Below, in pieces: positions 26,811 to 35,766 of a DNA stretch of 64,000 nucleotides. Source of the stretch: RI-231 sp041394905 (lineage in GTDB: Bacteria; Acidobacteriota; Terriglobia; Bryobacterales; UBA6623); NCBI GenBank assembly GCA_041394905.1, contig JAWKHJ010000002.1:248001-312000 (forward strand). Direction: 5' to 3'. The notes below the pieces were generated by a model. It did not search any database. It was not told the DNA's origin and saw only the letters and a program-made list of their open reading frames with translations. Position 1 is the stretch's first letter, and each line of letters starts with the position of its first letter. Position numbers and translations under genes: made by a program.

Positions 26811-28230
26811 TCTTCTTCACCAGCGCTGCTTCCTCGCGCCCCTTGTACAGGGGTCGAGCGGATAGCAGCCCGACACCAGCCCGTTGCGCGGACCTGTGGT
26901 GCAGTCCGAGAACGTGCGGCAGATGCGTTTGACGTTCAGCGCGCCCTTCGCGCAGCGTGTCCGCCGGAAGTTCCGCAGGAGAGAACCATGCGTCCCAATC
27001 CGACCGCGTCCACTTTGCCGTTCCGCACGGCCCACTGAGCGACGTGTGGCAGGAACTCCTGCAGGTAGGTGTAGCCGGTGCCGACCAGCACCAGGTCTGG
27101 AAGCCCGCCTTGAGCTTGCTGCGGGGCGTCGATCTGCCGCGCCGCTCCCACCAGCGGGTCCTCCGGCGGCTGATAGCCGTCCGACGGCGGAAACATCGCG
27201 CCGGCCTTTGGATGTGCGGGTTGTAGTACGGGCTGCCGGCCGAGATGTTCACCATGCGAATGTCGAGAGATTCGAGCAATTGCAGGAATTGCTTCCGCCT
27301 GCTCAGGTCATAGGCGGTTGGGTTGTCGCGGTCGACGCCGAAACCCCACAGATAAGGCGTCTCGGTCTCTTCCGGAATGCCCGGCCCGAGCTTTGAGCCT
27401 TCGCCTTTATCCGGGTCCGGCTTGTAGGCGACGAAGTCGAACGCGCTCAAGCGTACGCCGATCTCGAGTCAGTCGCGCCGTAAGCACGCCTTCGACCAAC
27501 TCGCAGAAACGCGCGATTCTCGAACGATCCGCCGTAGGGGCCCGAGCCGCGTGTGGGCGCCTCAAGAATTCGTGCCCGAGGTAGCCGGCAGTGCTTCAGA
27601 TCGACAAACTGCGCCCTGCAGCTCTCGGCGATCTTCGCGGCCCCAATGAAGCGCTCTCCGATCAGCGCCCGGATCGCATCGTCCGACATCACTGGATAAT
27701 CCGCTCTAGCCCTTGCTTGCGGTCGAGCACCGGGTGCCGATAAAGGATTTGCGGCTCCGGCTTGTCCTTGGAAGCGGCAGAAGCGTCCCGAGTGCGTGTT
27801 GAAGCCGACGAGTAGGTCGTCCGTCGAGCCGAACGCCTGCGATGCGCGCTCACCAACCCTTCGCTGAGCAGCCCGGCCATCCCATCGCGATTGGCCCGGT
27901 GGATGATGAGCTGATCTGCCCGCGCGCCCTTCCGACGACGGGCTTCTTGCCTCGCCGCCCCAAATCCACTTCGCGCCGCTGGAGCCGAAATTGCGCCAAC
28001 GCCTCTGCATTCACCCGCTCGGCTGCCCGTCGGCCTCGGCATCCCAACCCTCCATGGGGTGGATCACGTAGTGGTTGCCCACGGTGAAGTCGATCCGGAT
28101 CGGTTGCCGGGGTGGCGACTCGGGCGCTTTCTCGATCGCGTCCTCAGCCTCGATCGGCAGGCCGGCATCAGCCAGACGCTCACGAAAAAGCGCTCGACGG
28201 TTTTCAGGATGCAATGCGGGGAAAGGCCAT
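26794..28230 (-). CDS. NADH:flavin oxidoreductase/Old Yellow Enzyme family protein, frameshifted
   Basis: At least five frame changes split it. The conserved pieces in order are VGNHYVIHPMEGWDAEADGQ (N-terminal FMN strand), a middle VDLKHC and GPYGGSFENR (FMN phosphate region), SAFDFVAYKPDPDKGEGSKL, RMVNISAGSPYYNPHIQRPA, LVGTGYTYLQEFLPHVAQWA, VDAVGLGRMVLSYPELP-like, and a C-terminal RICRTFSDCTTGPRNGLVSG. The family reduces activated double bonds or demethylates with FMN. The start is unclear: the frame reaches upstream of 28230 without a good initiator. Its 3' end overlaps the convergent membrane gene by 17 bp. Confidence 0.65.
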
Positions 28231-28303
28231 GACGAACACTCCAGTATAGGAGTCCTCGCCAAATCTGGCCGGACGATAATGGGAAAGCTCAAGGAATCCA
28301 ATC

Positions 28304-28903
28304 GTGCCCGAGTCCGACCGCAAACAACTCGAACAAGCCTGCTGCGCGGACGGACGCTTCCCGCCCGGCCAGTCGCTCACCGTCAAGTGGCCAGTTCTGC
28401 ACGAGGGCTTATCTTCGCCTTCGATCCCGGAGACCTGCACCTCACTCTGGGCGGCTTGGTTGCGAACCCGTTGCGCCTGAGTTGGCAGGAGTTCCGATCT
28501 CTGCTCCCGCAAGCGTCGTTGACTTCCATTGCGTGACGACCTGGAGCAAGTTCGACAACGAATGGGAAGGCGTTTTGTTTCGCACCATCGCTGAGAAGGC
28601 CCAGATCCAGCCCGAGGCCAAGTTCGTGCTCATCAAAGCCGACGGCGGCTACACCACCAACGCTCCTCTCGAAGACCTGATGCGCGACGACGTGCTGCTG
28701 GCCGACTGGCACGCGCCCGAACCGCTCGACCCCGAGCACGGCGCGCCGCTGCGCTTGGTCGCGCCGCATCTCTACGCCTGGAAGAGCGCCAAGTGGCTGC
28801 GGGGTTTCGAGCTGCTCAGCGCCGATCGCGCCGGTTTTTGGGAGCAGGTCGGTTGCACACATGTACGGCGACCCTTCCTCGAGCAGCGATACGGGGCCAG
28901 TAG
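28304..28903 (+). CDS. Molybdopterin-dependent oxidoreductase (sulfite-oxidase fold), frameshifted
   Basis: The start is GTG 28304, eight bases after AAGGA. The protein lacks a signal peptide. The SuOx-fold core is clear: VANPLRLSWQEFRSL, then the Mo-cofactor cysteine strand VVDFHCVTTWSKFDNEWEG, FVLIKADGGYTTNAPLEDL, and the GAPLRLVAPHLYAWKSAKWL motif near the C-terminus. Frame changes occur near 28420, 28500 and 28855. One missing base near 28892 would end the protein at TAG 28901. About 200 residues, like YuiH-type proteins of unknown substrate. No molybdenum-cofactor genes are nearby. Confidence 0.7.
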
Positions 28904-28927
28904 GCGGTTCGCTATCATGCGGCCTTC

Positions 28928-29718
28928 ATGTCCGGAAGACAATAAGCCGCCAAAGGCCTACAGCAACCCGAAATTTTCTCAACAGCGCCGAGGCGCGCAC
29001 GATTCGCATTCTCGCGGAATACATCGAGCCGAGAAGGCCTGAACGTCGCGGCGTCCGCGACACGATCGTCTTTTTCGGCTCGGCGCGCTTCGTCGATCAG
29101 GAGACCGCCGTGTGGAAGGCTCATGGCGGCGGCCTCCAGCGAGGAGGACAAACGCAAGGCGCAGCAGGCTTTGCGCGGCGCGCGCTACTACGAGGACGCC
29201 CGCAAGTCGCCCATGCACCGCGGTACTGGCGGACGAGGAAGCGCCCCGCCGGACCGCACTTCGTCATTTGCAGCGGTGGTGGGCCGGGCATCATGGGAGG
29301 CGGGTCAACCGCGTGCGCATGACGCCGGCGGCGAATCGGTCGGCTTCAACATCAGCCTGCCTTCGAGCAGACGCCGAATCCTTACATCACGCCCGACCTT
29401 TCTTTCGATTTCCACTGCTTCTTCATGCGTAAGCTCTGGTTCGCCTATTTGGGCAAGGCGCTCGTCGGCTTTCCCGGCGGCTTCGGCACGCTCGATGAAG
29501 TCTTGGAAATGCTCACCCTGGTCCAAACGCACAAGCTCCGCAAACCGATCCAAGTCCTCCTCTATGGGCGCGACTATTGGGACTCCGTACTGAGCATCGA
29601 CGCGCTCGTCGAATGGGGCACGATCAGCCCCGACGATCGCAAGCTATTCCAATACGTCGATACGCCCGAGGAAGCGTTCGCCTCTCTGACCGCATGGCTG
29701 ACCGAAAACTACTTCTAA
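28928..29718 (+). CDS. LOG-family (TIGR00730/lysine-decarboxylase-like) Rossmann protein, frameshifted
   Basis: Recognisable pieces are FLNSAEARTIRILAEYIEPR, DTIVFFGSARFVDQETA, VGFNISLPFEQ-like sequence near 29345, and the long intact C-terminal part FFMRKLWFAYLGKALVGFPG followed by GFGTLDEVLEMLTLVQTHKL. The PGGxGTxxE motif is the hallmark of the family. Characterised members are cytokinin-activating phosphoribohydrolases or nucleotide 5'-monophosphate nucleosidases. The first third is broken by three or four indels, and the ATG at 28928 is a best guess. The annotation lysine decarboxylase found in older databases is misleading for this family. Confidence 0.7.
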
Positions 29719-29764
29719 GTCGTTGAATGTAAACATTTGCACGTGACTTTGAAACCGTGCGGAT

Positions 29765-29793
29765 TTCCATTTCGAAAGCTTCGCGCCTATGAT
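29765..29793 (+). promoter_or_regulatory. Possible promoter of the TPR gene
   Basis: A -10-like TATGAT (29788-29793) lies 38 bp before the start codon, with a poor -35 (TTCCAT, 29765-29770) 17 bp upstream. The surrounding 113-bp gap is noticeably richer in A and T than its neighbours. Confidence 0.35.
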
Positions 29794-29831
29794 ACGCTTG
29801 GCGTCAAAGTCCCGAACTGGAGGGAACCAAC

Positions 29832-31112
29832 ATGAAACGGATGATCGTTTGTGCGGTTGCAATCGCGTTTGCAGCCGCCGGCGGCGCTCCCGCTCAGCAG
29901 AGCGGGGGCGGTACGACTGGGGGTGGAAATACCAATACCGGCGGTGGTGGGAATACGAACACCAACACGAACACGGGCGGAGGGAATCAAGGCGGGCGTG
30001 GGGGCCAGCAGGGCAATCAATCCAACGACCCGTTCGGACAACAACAGCAACGGATGCCGGAGATTCCGCGCCCAATCTTTCTCTCGGGCAAGGTCGTGCT
30101 GGACAACGGCCAGCCGCCTCCGGAGCCGGTGACCATCGTGCGCAACTGCAATGGCCAGCGCTTTCCGGAAAGCTACAGCGACCCTAAAGGAAACTTCAGC
30201 TTCCAAGTAGGGGCCAACCCGTCGGTGGCTTTGACCGATGCGAGCGTCAGCGGATTCGGCAACGGAACAGGCTCCGGCGGATTTGGGAGCAGCCCCTTTG
30301 GAGGCGGCGGGTTTGGCGGAGGGCAGATGTCCGGCGACATGAGCGTCGACTTTACCGGCTGCGACCTGACCGCGGAGCTACCTGGCTTCCGTTCGGAAAG
30401 GATCTCTCTCGGCCGCCGTCGCGCCATGGACAATCCCGACATTGGCATCATCGTGCTGCACAGCCTCGGCGGCCCGGTCTCGTCCATCATCAGCGCCACC
30501 ACGTTGCAGGCGCCCAAGAAAGCTAAGTCCTCCTACGACAAGGCGATGCGCGAGATGACGAAAAAGAGCTCCAGCCCGGAGAAAGCTGCGAAGGAGCTCG
30601 AGAAGGCGGTGGAAGAGTATCCTCAGTTCGCCGCCGCATGGGCGCTACTGGGCGATACGCGCGCGAAGATGAACGATCACGAAGGCGCAAAGGAAGCCTA
30701 CGAGAAGGCCGTGGCAGCCGATCCGGATTATCTTCGCCCCTACCCGGCCTTGGTCCAGATGGCCGTAAACGCCAACGACTGGGAACGGACCAGCGAGCTA
30801 TCCCAGAAGATGCTCTCGATCAATCCCGGCATTACACAGGTGCGCTTCTACCAAGCCGTCGCCCAGCTCAACCTGGGACGCATCGATGACGCGCGGACGA
30901 CCACGATGCACATTCAATCGGGTCCCGACGCGGCGCAGTTCCCGAAGACGCATCAGATCATGGGCCTGATCTATTCGCAGCAAGGGGCGTTTTCCGAGGC
31001 TGCGAAGGAGTATCGCGCTTACCTGAAGGCGGAGCCTGATAGCTCAAACGCGGAGAAGGTCAAGAAACAGCTCAACGAGTGGGAAGTCCTCGGCGTCATC
31101 CAACCCGAGTAG
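29832..31112 (+). CDS. Exported TPR protein with Gly/Asn-rich linker and carboxypeptidase-regulatory-like domain
   Basis: 426 residues. A signal peptide (MIVCAVAIAFAAAGGAPAQ) is followed by a low-complexity Gly/Asn/Thr region (residues 25-65). Then comes a beta-sandwich like carboxypeptidase regulatory domains (FLSGKVVLDNGQPPPEPVTI, SDPKGNFSFQVG) with a glycine-rich insertion near residues 140-165. The C-terminal half carries three or more TPRs (AAKELEKAVEEYPQFAAAWA, HEGAKEAYEKAVAADPDYLR, GAFSEAAKEYRAYLKAEPDS). This domain order is common in Acidobacteriota secreted proteins. Function is unknown; protein binding at the cell surface is inferred. It ends two bases from the convergent DUF4202 gene. 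Confidence 0.8.
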   Translation: MKRMIVCAVAIAFAAAGGAPAQQSGGGTTGGGNTNTGGGGNTNTNTNTGGGNQGGRGGQQGNQSNDPFGQQQQRMPEIPRPIFLSGKVVLDNGQPPPEPVTIVRNCNGQRFPESYSDPKGNFSFQVGANPSVALTDASVSGFGNGTGSGGFGSSPFGGGGFGGGQMSGDMSVDFTGCDLTAELPGFRSERISLGRRRAMDNPDIGIIVLHSLGGPVSSIISATTLQAPKKAKSSYDKAMREMTKKSSSPEKAAKELEKAVEEYPQFAAAWALLGDTRAKMNDHEGAKEAYEKAVAADPDYLRPYPALVQMAVNANDWERTSELSQKMLSINPGITQVRFYQAVAQLNLGRIDDARTTTMHIQSGPDAAQFPKTHQIMGLIYSQQGAFSEAAKEYRAYLKAEPDSSNAEKVKKQLNEWEVLGVIQPE

Positions 31113-31113
31113 C

Positions 31114-31671
31114 TTAGCCCGCGAGAGCTTTCTCTACGATCCGCCCCAGATTCGGCGGCAACTGCAATCCGAGCGCGGCCTTGTGACCGCGCTCGCTCAT
31201 TTTCAGCCACGTCCGTTGCAGGATGCGGATCAGCTTCTCTTCATCGTGCTTTGCCGCAAAGTCCGCGAACTCATACTCTAGAAAAACAAGGCAGATCGCG
31301 TCCTCGAGCGTCTGGCACTCCGGGTCCGTCTTCAAATTCTTCTTCTTGAGCAGCGAGCGCACGCGCCCGATCTCCTCCTCGCCGTAGCCCGTCTCGCGCA
31401 GGATCTTCGCCGTCGTCTCGGCGTGAAACTCCGCCAAGTCCTCCCGCCATTGCTTGTAGCCGCGGCGGTCCATCGGATAGTCGCCCCTCGGGATCATCCA
31501 GCGGCCGATGTGCTGCGCACGGGCGGCCAGCCGCAGCGGTTCGGAGGCGTCAGGCTCGAGCTTCATGAGCCAGTCCGTCATGCGCTCGGAGTAGAGCCTC
31601 TCCTTGTTTTGGGGATCGTTGGCGTTGTAAGCGTCGATCTGCTCGATCGCCCGTTCGAACCGGTTCTGCAT
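31114..31671 (-). CDS. DUF4202 family protein
   Basis: 185 residues from ATG 31671, which overlaps the stop of the upstream gene as TGATG, so translation is coupled. Cytosolic, helical, with RLAARAQHIGRWMIPRGDYP and YKQWREDLAEFHAETTAKIL as the most conserved-looking parts. These recall HD-like His/Asp positions in DUF4202. The biochemical role of this family is not established to my knowledge. The linkage to a sugar-binding lipoprotein is notable but unexplained. Confidence 0.75.
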   Translation of the reverse strand: MQNRFERAIEQIDAYNANDPQNKERLYSERMTDWLMKLEPDASEPLRLAARAQHIGRWMIPRGDYPMDRRGYKQWREDLAEFHAETTAKILRETGYGEEEIGRVRSLLKKKNLKTDPECQTLEDAICLVFLEYEFADFAAKHDEEKLIRILQRTWLKMSERGHKAALGLQLPPNLGRIVEKALAG

Positions 31672-32642
31672 CAATGTCCCGCCGTCGTTCCCAGCCACTT
31701 CTCGATCGGCGGGAACAACACGGCCTGCATCTCGGGCGTGTCCACGTTCTCGGGCGTAATCAGGTAGGCTCCGGAATCCATCTCACGCTGAGGCTCGCGT
31801 CCCGCCAGTTTCTCGCCCATCGCCTTGGCCGCCTCGTAGCCCATCTTGAACGGGTCCTGCACGACGATCGAATCAATCGCACCGGCGCGCATCTCGTCGA
31901 TCAAGTCTTCGCTCGCATCGAAGCCGACGACTTTGACTTGGTCCGAGAGGCCGCGCTGTTTGACTGCACGGACGGTTCCGTCGGTAGAGGACTCGTTGTC
32001 GGCAAAAAGCCCGACTAGGTCTGGATGCGCCGTCATCAGGTTTTCGGCTTCTTCCATAGCTTTGGCGCGGTCAGCCATGTTGAAGCGCACGCCCAGGTTC
32101 TCGATGTCCGGGAACTCTTCGGCAATCGCGTCGATGAACCCCTGCTCGCGTTGCATGGTGGAAGCCGAGCCGGGCATGAACCCGATCACGCCGACCTTGC
32201 CTTTGCCGCCCACGATTTCGCCCATGCGGCGCGCAGCCATGCGTCCTGCCGCGTAGTTGTCGGTGGCAACGTAAGTGATGATCTTGTCGGTCTTGATGCT
32301 CGAGTCGAAGATCGAAACGGGAATGCCTTGCCCGGCGGCGCGCTCGACCACCGCAACCAGAGCCTCCTCATCCACCGGCGCGAGCACGATACCGGCTACC
32401 TGCCGCGTAATCAGGTTCTCGACGATCGTGATCTGGCGGCTTGCGTCGATCTCGAGCTGCGGTGCATTCCACAGTACGTCGAAGCCGTATTCCTCGCCCG
32501 CTTTGAGCGCACCGGCGTGGATGGTTTGCCAGAAAATGTGGTTCGTCCCCTTTGGGACTACGCCGACCACCGGCTTGCCGGGCTCTCGGTCGCAGGCGGC
32601 GAGCAGGGCGGGCAGTGCGAGAAGCTCGCGGCGTCGGATCAT
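31671..32642 (-). CDS. Sugar-binding lipoprotein of ABC-transporter type (periplasmic binding protein, RbsB-like)
   Basis: 323 residues. The lipoprotein signal ends LLAAC (Cys17). The mature protein is a two-lobed type I binding protein: KPVVGVVPKGTNHIFWQTI, RQVAGIVLAPVDEEALVAVV, SIKTDKIITYVATDNYAAGR, GVIGFMPGSASTMQREQGF, VVGFDASEDLIDEMRAGAID and VVQDPFKMGYEAAKAM. This is typical of ribose/xylose/autoinducer-2 binding proteins. No ATPase or permease gene is adjacent, so it must work with a distant transporter or as a sensor. The next gene (DUF4202) is translationally coupled. Confidence 0.85.
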   Translation of the reverse strand: MIRRRELLALPALLAACDREPGKPVVGVVPKGTNHIFWQTIHAGALKAGEEYGFDVLWNAPQLEIDASRQITIVENLITRQVAGIVLAPVDEEALVAVVERAAGQGIPVSIFDSSIKTDKIITYVATDNYAAGRMAARRMGEIVGGKGKVGVIGFMPGSASTMQREQGFIDAIAEEFPDIENLGVRFNMADRAKAMEEAENLMTAHPDLVGLFADNESSTDGTVRAVKQRGLSDQVKVVGFDASEDLIDEMRAGAIDSIVVQDPFKMGYEAAKAMGEKLAGREPQREMDSGAYLITPENVDTPEMQAVLFPPIEKWLGTTAGH

Positions 32643-32674
32643 GCCAGAAAGTTTCGCATAGTCACAATAGAGGT

Positions 32675-33469
32675 ATGGCTTTGCAGTTGCTCCAGGTCGA
32701 TGCGTTCACAAACAAGCCGTTCGGCGGCAATCCGGCGGCAGTCTGCTTCTTGGAGCAGCCCGCCGACGAGGAGTGGATGCAACACGCGGCCGCGGAGATG
32801 AACCTCTCCGAGACCGCCTTCCTCGTGCCGGAAGACGATGACTCCTACGGACTGCGCTGGTTCACGCCCGCGACCGAGGTTGACCTGTGCGGCCATGCCA
32901 CGCTCGCTTCCGCTCACGCACTGTGGGAAACGGGCCGCCTCGCGCCCGAGAGCGACGCCCGCTTTCGCACCAAGAGCGGGCTGCTGGTCTGCCGCCGCTC
33001 TGGTGACGCAATCGAGATGGACTTCCCCTCGACGCCGGTCCGCGAAGCCCCGCCGCCGAAGGGGCTCGTCGAAGCCCTTGGCGCGGAACCGGCCTTCGTA
33101 GGCGTCAGCCGCTTCGACGTGTTCTGCGAGCTCGACTCCGAGCAAACGGTGCGTGCGCTTGCTCCCGATCATCGCGGCCTTAAGGATGTCGGAGTTCGCG
33201 GCGTCATCGTCACGGCGGCGTCGAGCGGCGACCCTTACGATTTCGTGTCGCGCTTCTTTGCGCCCGGCTCCGGCATCGACGAAGACCCGGTCACCGGGTC
33301 CGCTCACTGCGCGCTAGCGCCCTATTGGGCCGCGAAGCTGGGCAAGATGGAGATGCTTGGCTTCCAGGCCTCTCCACGGGGCGGGGAAGTGGGCATGCGC
33401 TTTTCCGGGACCCGCGTCACGCTGGTCGGCCGCGCCGTCACCACACTCAAAGGCGAGCTGCTGGTCTGA
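32675..33469 (+). CDS. PhzF-family isomerase/epimerase
   Basis: 264 residues from ATG 32675, where MALQLLQVDAFTNKPFGGNP is the normal PhzF start. The catalytic Glu lies in NLSETAFLVP, and the phosphate/glycine loops in DLCGHATLASAHAL and DEDPVTGSAHCALAPYW are intact. Family members form a double hot-dog barrel and catalyse isomerisations such as that in phenazine synthesis. Most, like this one, have no phenazine genes nearby and their substrate is unknown. It is divergent from the sugar-binding lipoprotein, with 32 bp between starts. Confidence 0.9.
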   Translation: MALQLLQVDAFTNKPFGGNPAAVCFLEQPADEEWMQHAAAEMNLSETAFLVPEDDDSYGLRWFTPATEVDLCGHATLASAHALWETGRLAPESDARFRTKSGLLVCRRSGDAIEMDFPSTPVREAPPPKGLVEALGAEPAFVGVSRFDVFCELDSEQTVRALAPDHRGLKDVGVRGVIVTAASSGDPYDFVSRFFAPGSGIDEDPVTGSAHCALAPYWAAKLGKMEMLGFQASPRGGEVGMRFSGTRVTLVGRAVTTLKGELLV

Positions 33470-33482
33470 CTCGAAGCCGGTC

Positions 33483-34769
33483 TTAGGCCGCCAACTCCGG
33501 CTGGATCTCTCCCTGGCCCGACAATGGCTGCCGCTCGGCGCTGAGCGGCTCGGTTGGGTCGATGAAGAACCACAGCGCCGCCGAAATCAGGGACATCCCG
33601 GCGATCCAAGCCAGCGGATAGTTCCAGCCGTAGCTCTCCACCATCCAGCCATACGCGAGCGAGACGATCGTCGAGCCCACTTGCCCCGCGCTGTTCATCG
33701 CGCCCGTGATCGCGCCTGCGCTCTCCTTGCCGATGTCCAGGCATACCGCCCAGCAGTTAGGCAACATGAAGTCCGATGCGGCAAAGGCTGCCGCCAGCAT
33801 CACCGCGGCCACGTATGCGTTCTGGATGCCGAGCGAGGCGAACATCAGCACGCCGGCCAGCCCGACTCCTCCAGCGCCGACGATGCGTCGACCCCACTTC
33901 AGGCCCAGCTTCTTCACCAAACTGTCGCTCGTGTAGCCGCCGATGAAGTTCGCAATCGCGCCCAGCACAAACGGCAGCGCCGTAAAGTTCGCCGCCGTCA
34001 CAGTGTCAAAGCCTTTCTCCTGCTGCAGGTACTCCATGGTCCACGTCAGGTACCAGTAGGCCCCGTAGCAGTAGAAGTGGTACATCGCCATCACCAGCCA
34101 CAGGTTCTTGCTGCGCATCACGCGCCGGAAGTCCAGGCTGTGGCTCTCCACCGCCGGGGCGCCGATCAACTCGATCTCCGCTTGATTGACCGACGGTTTC
34201 GCGCGCGGTGTGTTGCGGAACCAAGTCCACCAAACCACAGCCCACACCACACCGAACGTGCTGAACAGATAGAACACTGAGCGCCAGCCGAACATCACGA
34301 TCAGCGGGGCGACCACCAGAGGCGACACGGCGCCGCCCAGACGGCTCGCCATCCACACCCAGCCGTGCGAGCGCGCACGCTCCTGTGTCGGGAACCAACG
34401 CGAAATCGCGGACGACGTGTTGGGATAGGCGCCCGCCTCGCCCATGCCGAACAGAAAGCGCACCGAGAGCAACTGGATGTAGCCCGTGACCACGCCCGTA
34501 AGCGCCGTAAAAGCCGACCACCACACGACGATTCGCGTCAACACAATGCGCGGGCCGAACCGGTCGCCCATCCATCCGCCGGGGATTTCAAACAAGGCGT
34601 AAGCCAGTGCGAAGGCTGAGAAGACCGTCCCGAGCTGGCTCGGCGACAGGCCCAGCTCCTCGCGCATCGCCGGCGCAGCGGCGTTGATGCAGACACGATC
34701 CAGATAGGTGATGACGGAGAGCATCACCAGCATGAACAGGACGCCTTTGCGGACGTTGGTTGGCTGCAT
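33483..34769 (-). CDS. MFS transporter, anion:cation symporter (ACS) family
   Basis: 428 residues with about twelve hydrophobic segments. The ACS signature region LSVITYLDRVCINAAAPAM lies in helix 1, followed by LGTVFSAFALAYALFEIPGG and the GDRFGPR loop between helices 2 and 3. RFLFGMGEAGAYPNTSSAIS and WFPTQERARSHG follow, as in hexuronate, glucarate and phthalate transporters. It probably imports an organic anion, perhaps a sugar acid, with protons. No catabolic genes are adjacent. Confidence 0.88.
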   Translation of the reverse strand: MQPTNVRKGVLFMLVMLSVITYLDRVCINAAAPAMREELGLSPSQLGTVFSAFALAYALFEIPGGWMGDRFGPRIVLTRIVVWWSAFTALTGVVTGYIQLLSVRFLFGMGEAGAYPNTSSAISRWFPTQERARSHGWVWMASRLGGAVSPLVVAPLIVMFGWRSVFYLFSTFGVVWAVVWWTWFRNTPRAKPSVNQAEIELIGAPAVESHSLDFRRVMRSKNLWLVMAMYHFYCYGAYWYLTWTMEYLQQEKGFDTVTAANFTALPFVLGAIANFIGGYTSDSLVKKLGLKWGRRIVGAGGVGLAGVLMFASLGIQNAYVAAVMLAAAFAASDFMLPNCWAVCLDIGKESAGAITGAMNSAGQVGSTIVSLAYGWMVESYGWNYPLAWIAGMSLISAALWFFIDPTEPLSAERQPLSGQGEIQPELAA

Positions 34770-34787
34770 CGGCGCCGATTATGGCAC

Positions 34788-34824
34788 AAAAGCACGACGG
34801 CGCTCCCTGTCTCAGGGAGCGCCG
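34788..34824 (-). terminator. Terminator of the OmpA-family gene
   Basis: A perfect 12-bp stem (CGGCGCTCCCTG, 34798-34809, with its complement 34813-34824) has a three-base loop. On the minus strand it is followed by TCGTGCTTTTG, and it lies 31 bp past the OmpA-family stop. Confidence 0.8.
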
Positions 34825-34855
34825 CGTGTGTTTCAGGTTGTGATGCCTGCCGGGG

Positions 34856-35596
34856 TTAGTTCCGCGAGACCTGCGAACCGGCTTCGGCGCGCGGCACGTA
34901 GAGCGTAACTTCGACGCGGCGGTTCTGCTTGCGCCCGTCCTTGGTCTTGTTGTCCGCCATCGGGGCGTCCTGACCCAGGCCGATCTGGTGGATCGCACGC
35001 AGGGGCACGTTCAGCGTCGAGTTCAGCTCACGCACGACGGCGTCGGCGCGGCGTTGGCTCAGGCGCAGGTTGTAGTCAGCAGAACCGGTGGTGTCGGTGA
35101 AGCCGCGGACTTCAACCACGTAGCGCGAGCGCGAGCCAGCTTGCGCGATCAGGCTGGAGAGCTGCTGCTTGGCCTCGGGCGTCAGCGCGGACTTGTCGAA
35201 GCCGAACAGGATGGCTTCGGTGCCGCGCGGCTCGAACCGCGTCATGTCGATCATCGTCTGCTCGAGACGGGTGAGTCCAGCGCCCGCAAAGGTGCGAGCA
35301 TCGTTCGCTTCGCCGGAAGCGGCGTCGGCCGAACCTTGCGCCTTGTCCGCACTTTCTTGAGCTTTGGCGGCATCCTGCAGTGCGCTTTCCGTGCGCTCGT
35401 CGAGGCGTGAAATGTCTTTGTCTACGCGCTCGTCCAGCTTGGCAATTTCGTCACGGTTTTCCGTGGTTTTCGTGTCGAGCTCGTCGACCCGCTGTTGGAC
35501 GGGCGCGACGGTCTCTCTGACATACTTCTTGCTGGCGCAACCCGAAGCAACCAAAAGTGAAATCGCGGCGGCGCCGAAAATCATGGACCGTTTCAT
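34856..35596 (-). CDS. OmpA-family peptidoglycan-associated lipoprotein with coiled coil
   Basis: 246 residues. The lipoprotein signal ends VASGC (Cys20). A coiled coil of about 90 residues (VQQRVDELDTKTTENRDEIA, RLDERTESALQDAAKAQESA) precedes the OmpA C-terminal domain: EAILFGFDKSALTPEAKQQL, RSRYVVEVRGFTDTTGSADY with the peptidoglycan-binding Asp, NLRLSQRRADAVVREL, and NRRVEVTLYVP. It should tether outer membrane to peptidoglycan. The Shine-Dalgarno AGGAGGGA is strong, and a sigma-54-type promoter lies just upstream. Confidence 0.9.
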   Translation of the reverse strand: MKRSMIFGAAAISLLVASGCASKKYVRETVAPVQQRVDELDTKTTENRDEIAKLDERVDKDISRLDERTESALQDAAKAQESADKAQGSADAASGEANDARTFAGAGLTRLEQTMIDMTRFEPRGTEAILFGFDKSALTPEAKQQLSSLIAQAGSRSRYVVEVRGFTDTTGSADYNLRLSQRRADAVVRELNSTLNVPLRAIHQIGLGQDAPMADNKTKDGRKQNRRVEVTLYVPRAEAGSQVSRN

Positions 35597-35624
35597 GAGA
35601 CTGATCCCTCCTGTTCCCTAGGTG

Positions 35625-35642
35625 TAGCAAAAGCCATGCCAA
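35625..35642 (-). promoter_or_regulatory. Sigma-54-type (-24/-12) promoter of the OmpA-family gene
   Basis: On the minus strand the sequence TTGGCATGGCTTTTGCTA fits TGGCAYG-N4-TTGCW, with the invariant GG and GC ten bases apart. The predicted transcript start is about 20 nt before the ATG and just upstream of the Shine-Dalgarno. No enhancer-binding protein gene is in the window. Confidence 0.55.
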
Positions 35643-35766
35643 AGATGTAAGTTTCTCAAAATGAATGACTTGTATTTCTGGTGTACGCGAAAAGCGCGGT
35701 AAGATCTTCGCCCTAGATGTAACAATTGCCCGGTCGGGGCTGGCATGTTAGCATCGGCGGTTGGTA

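Noticed and set aside
23900..29500. Programmed ribosomal frameshifting as the cause of the split genes
   Set aside because: The breaks differ in direction, occur several times per gene and lack slippery heptamers with downstream structure. Sequencing indels explain them better.
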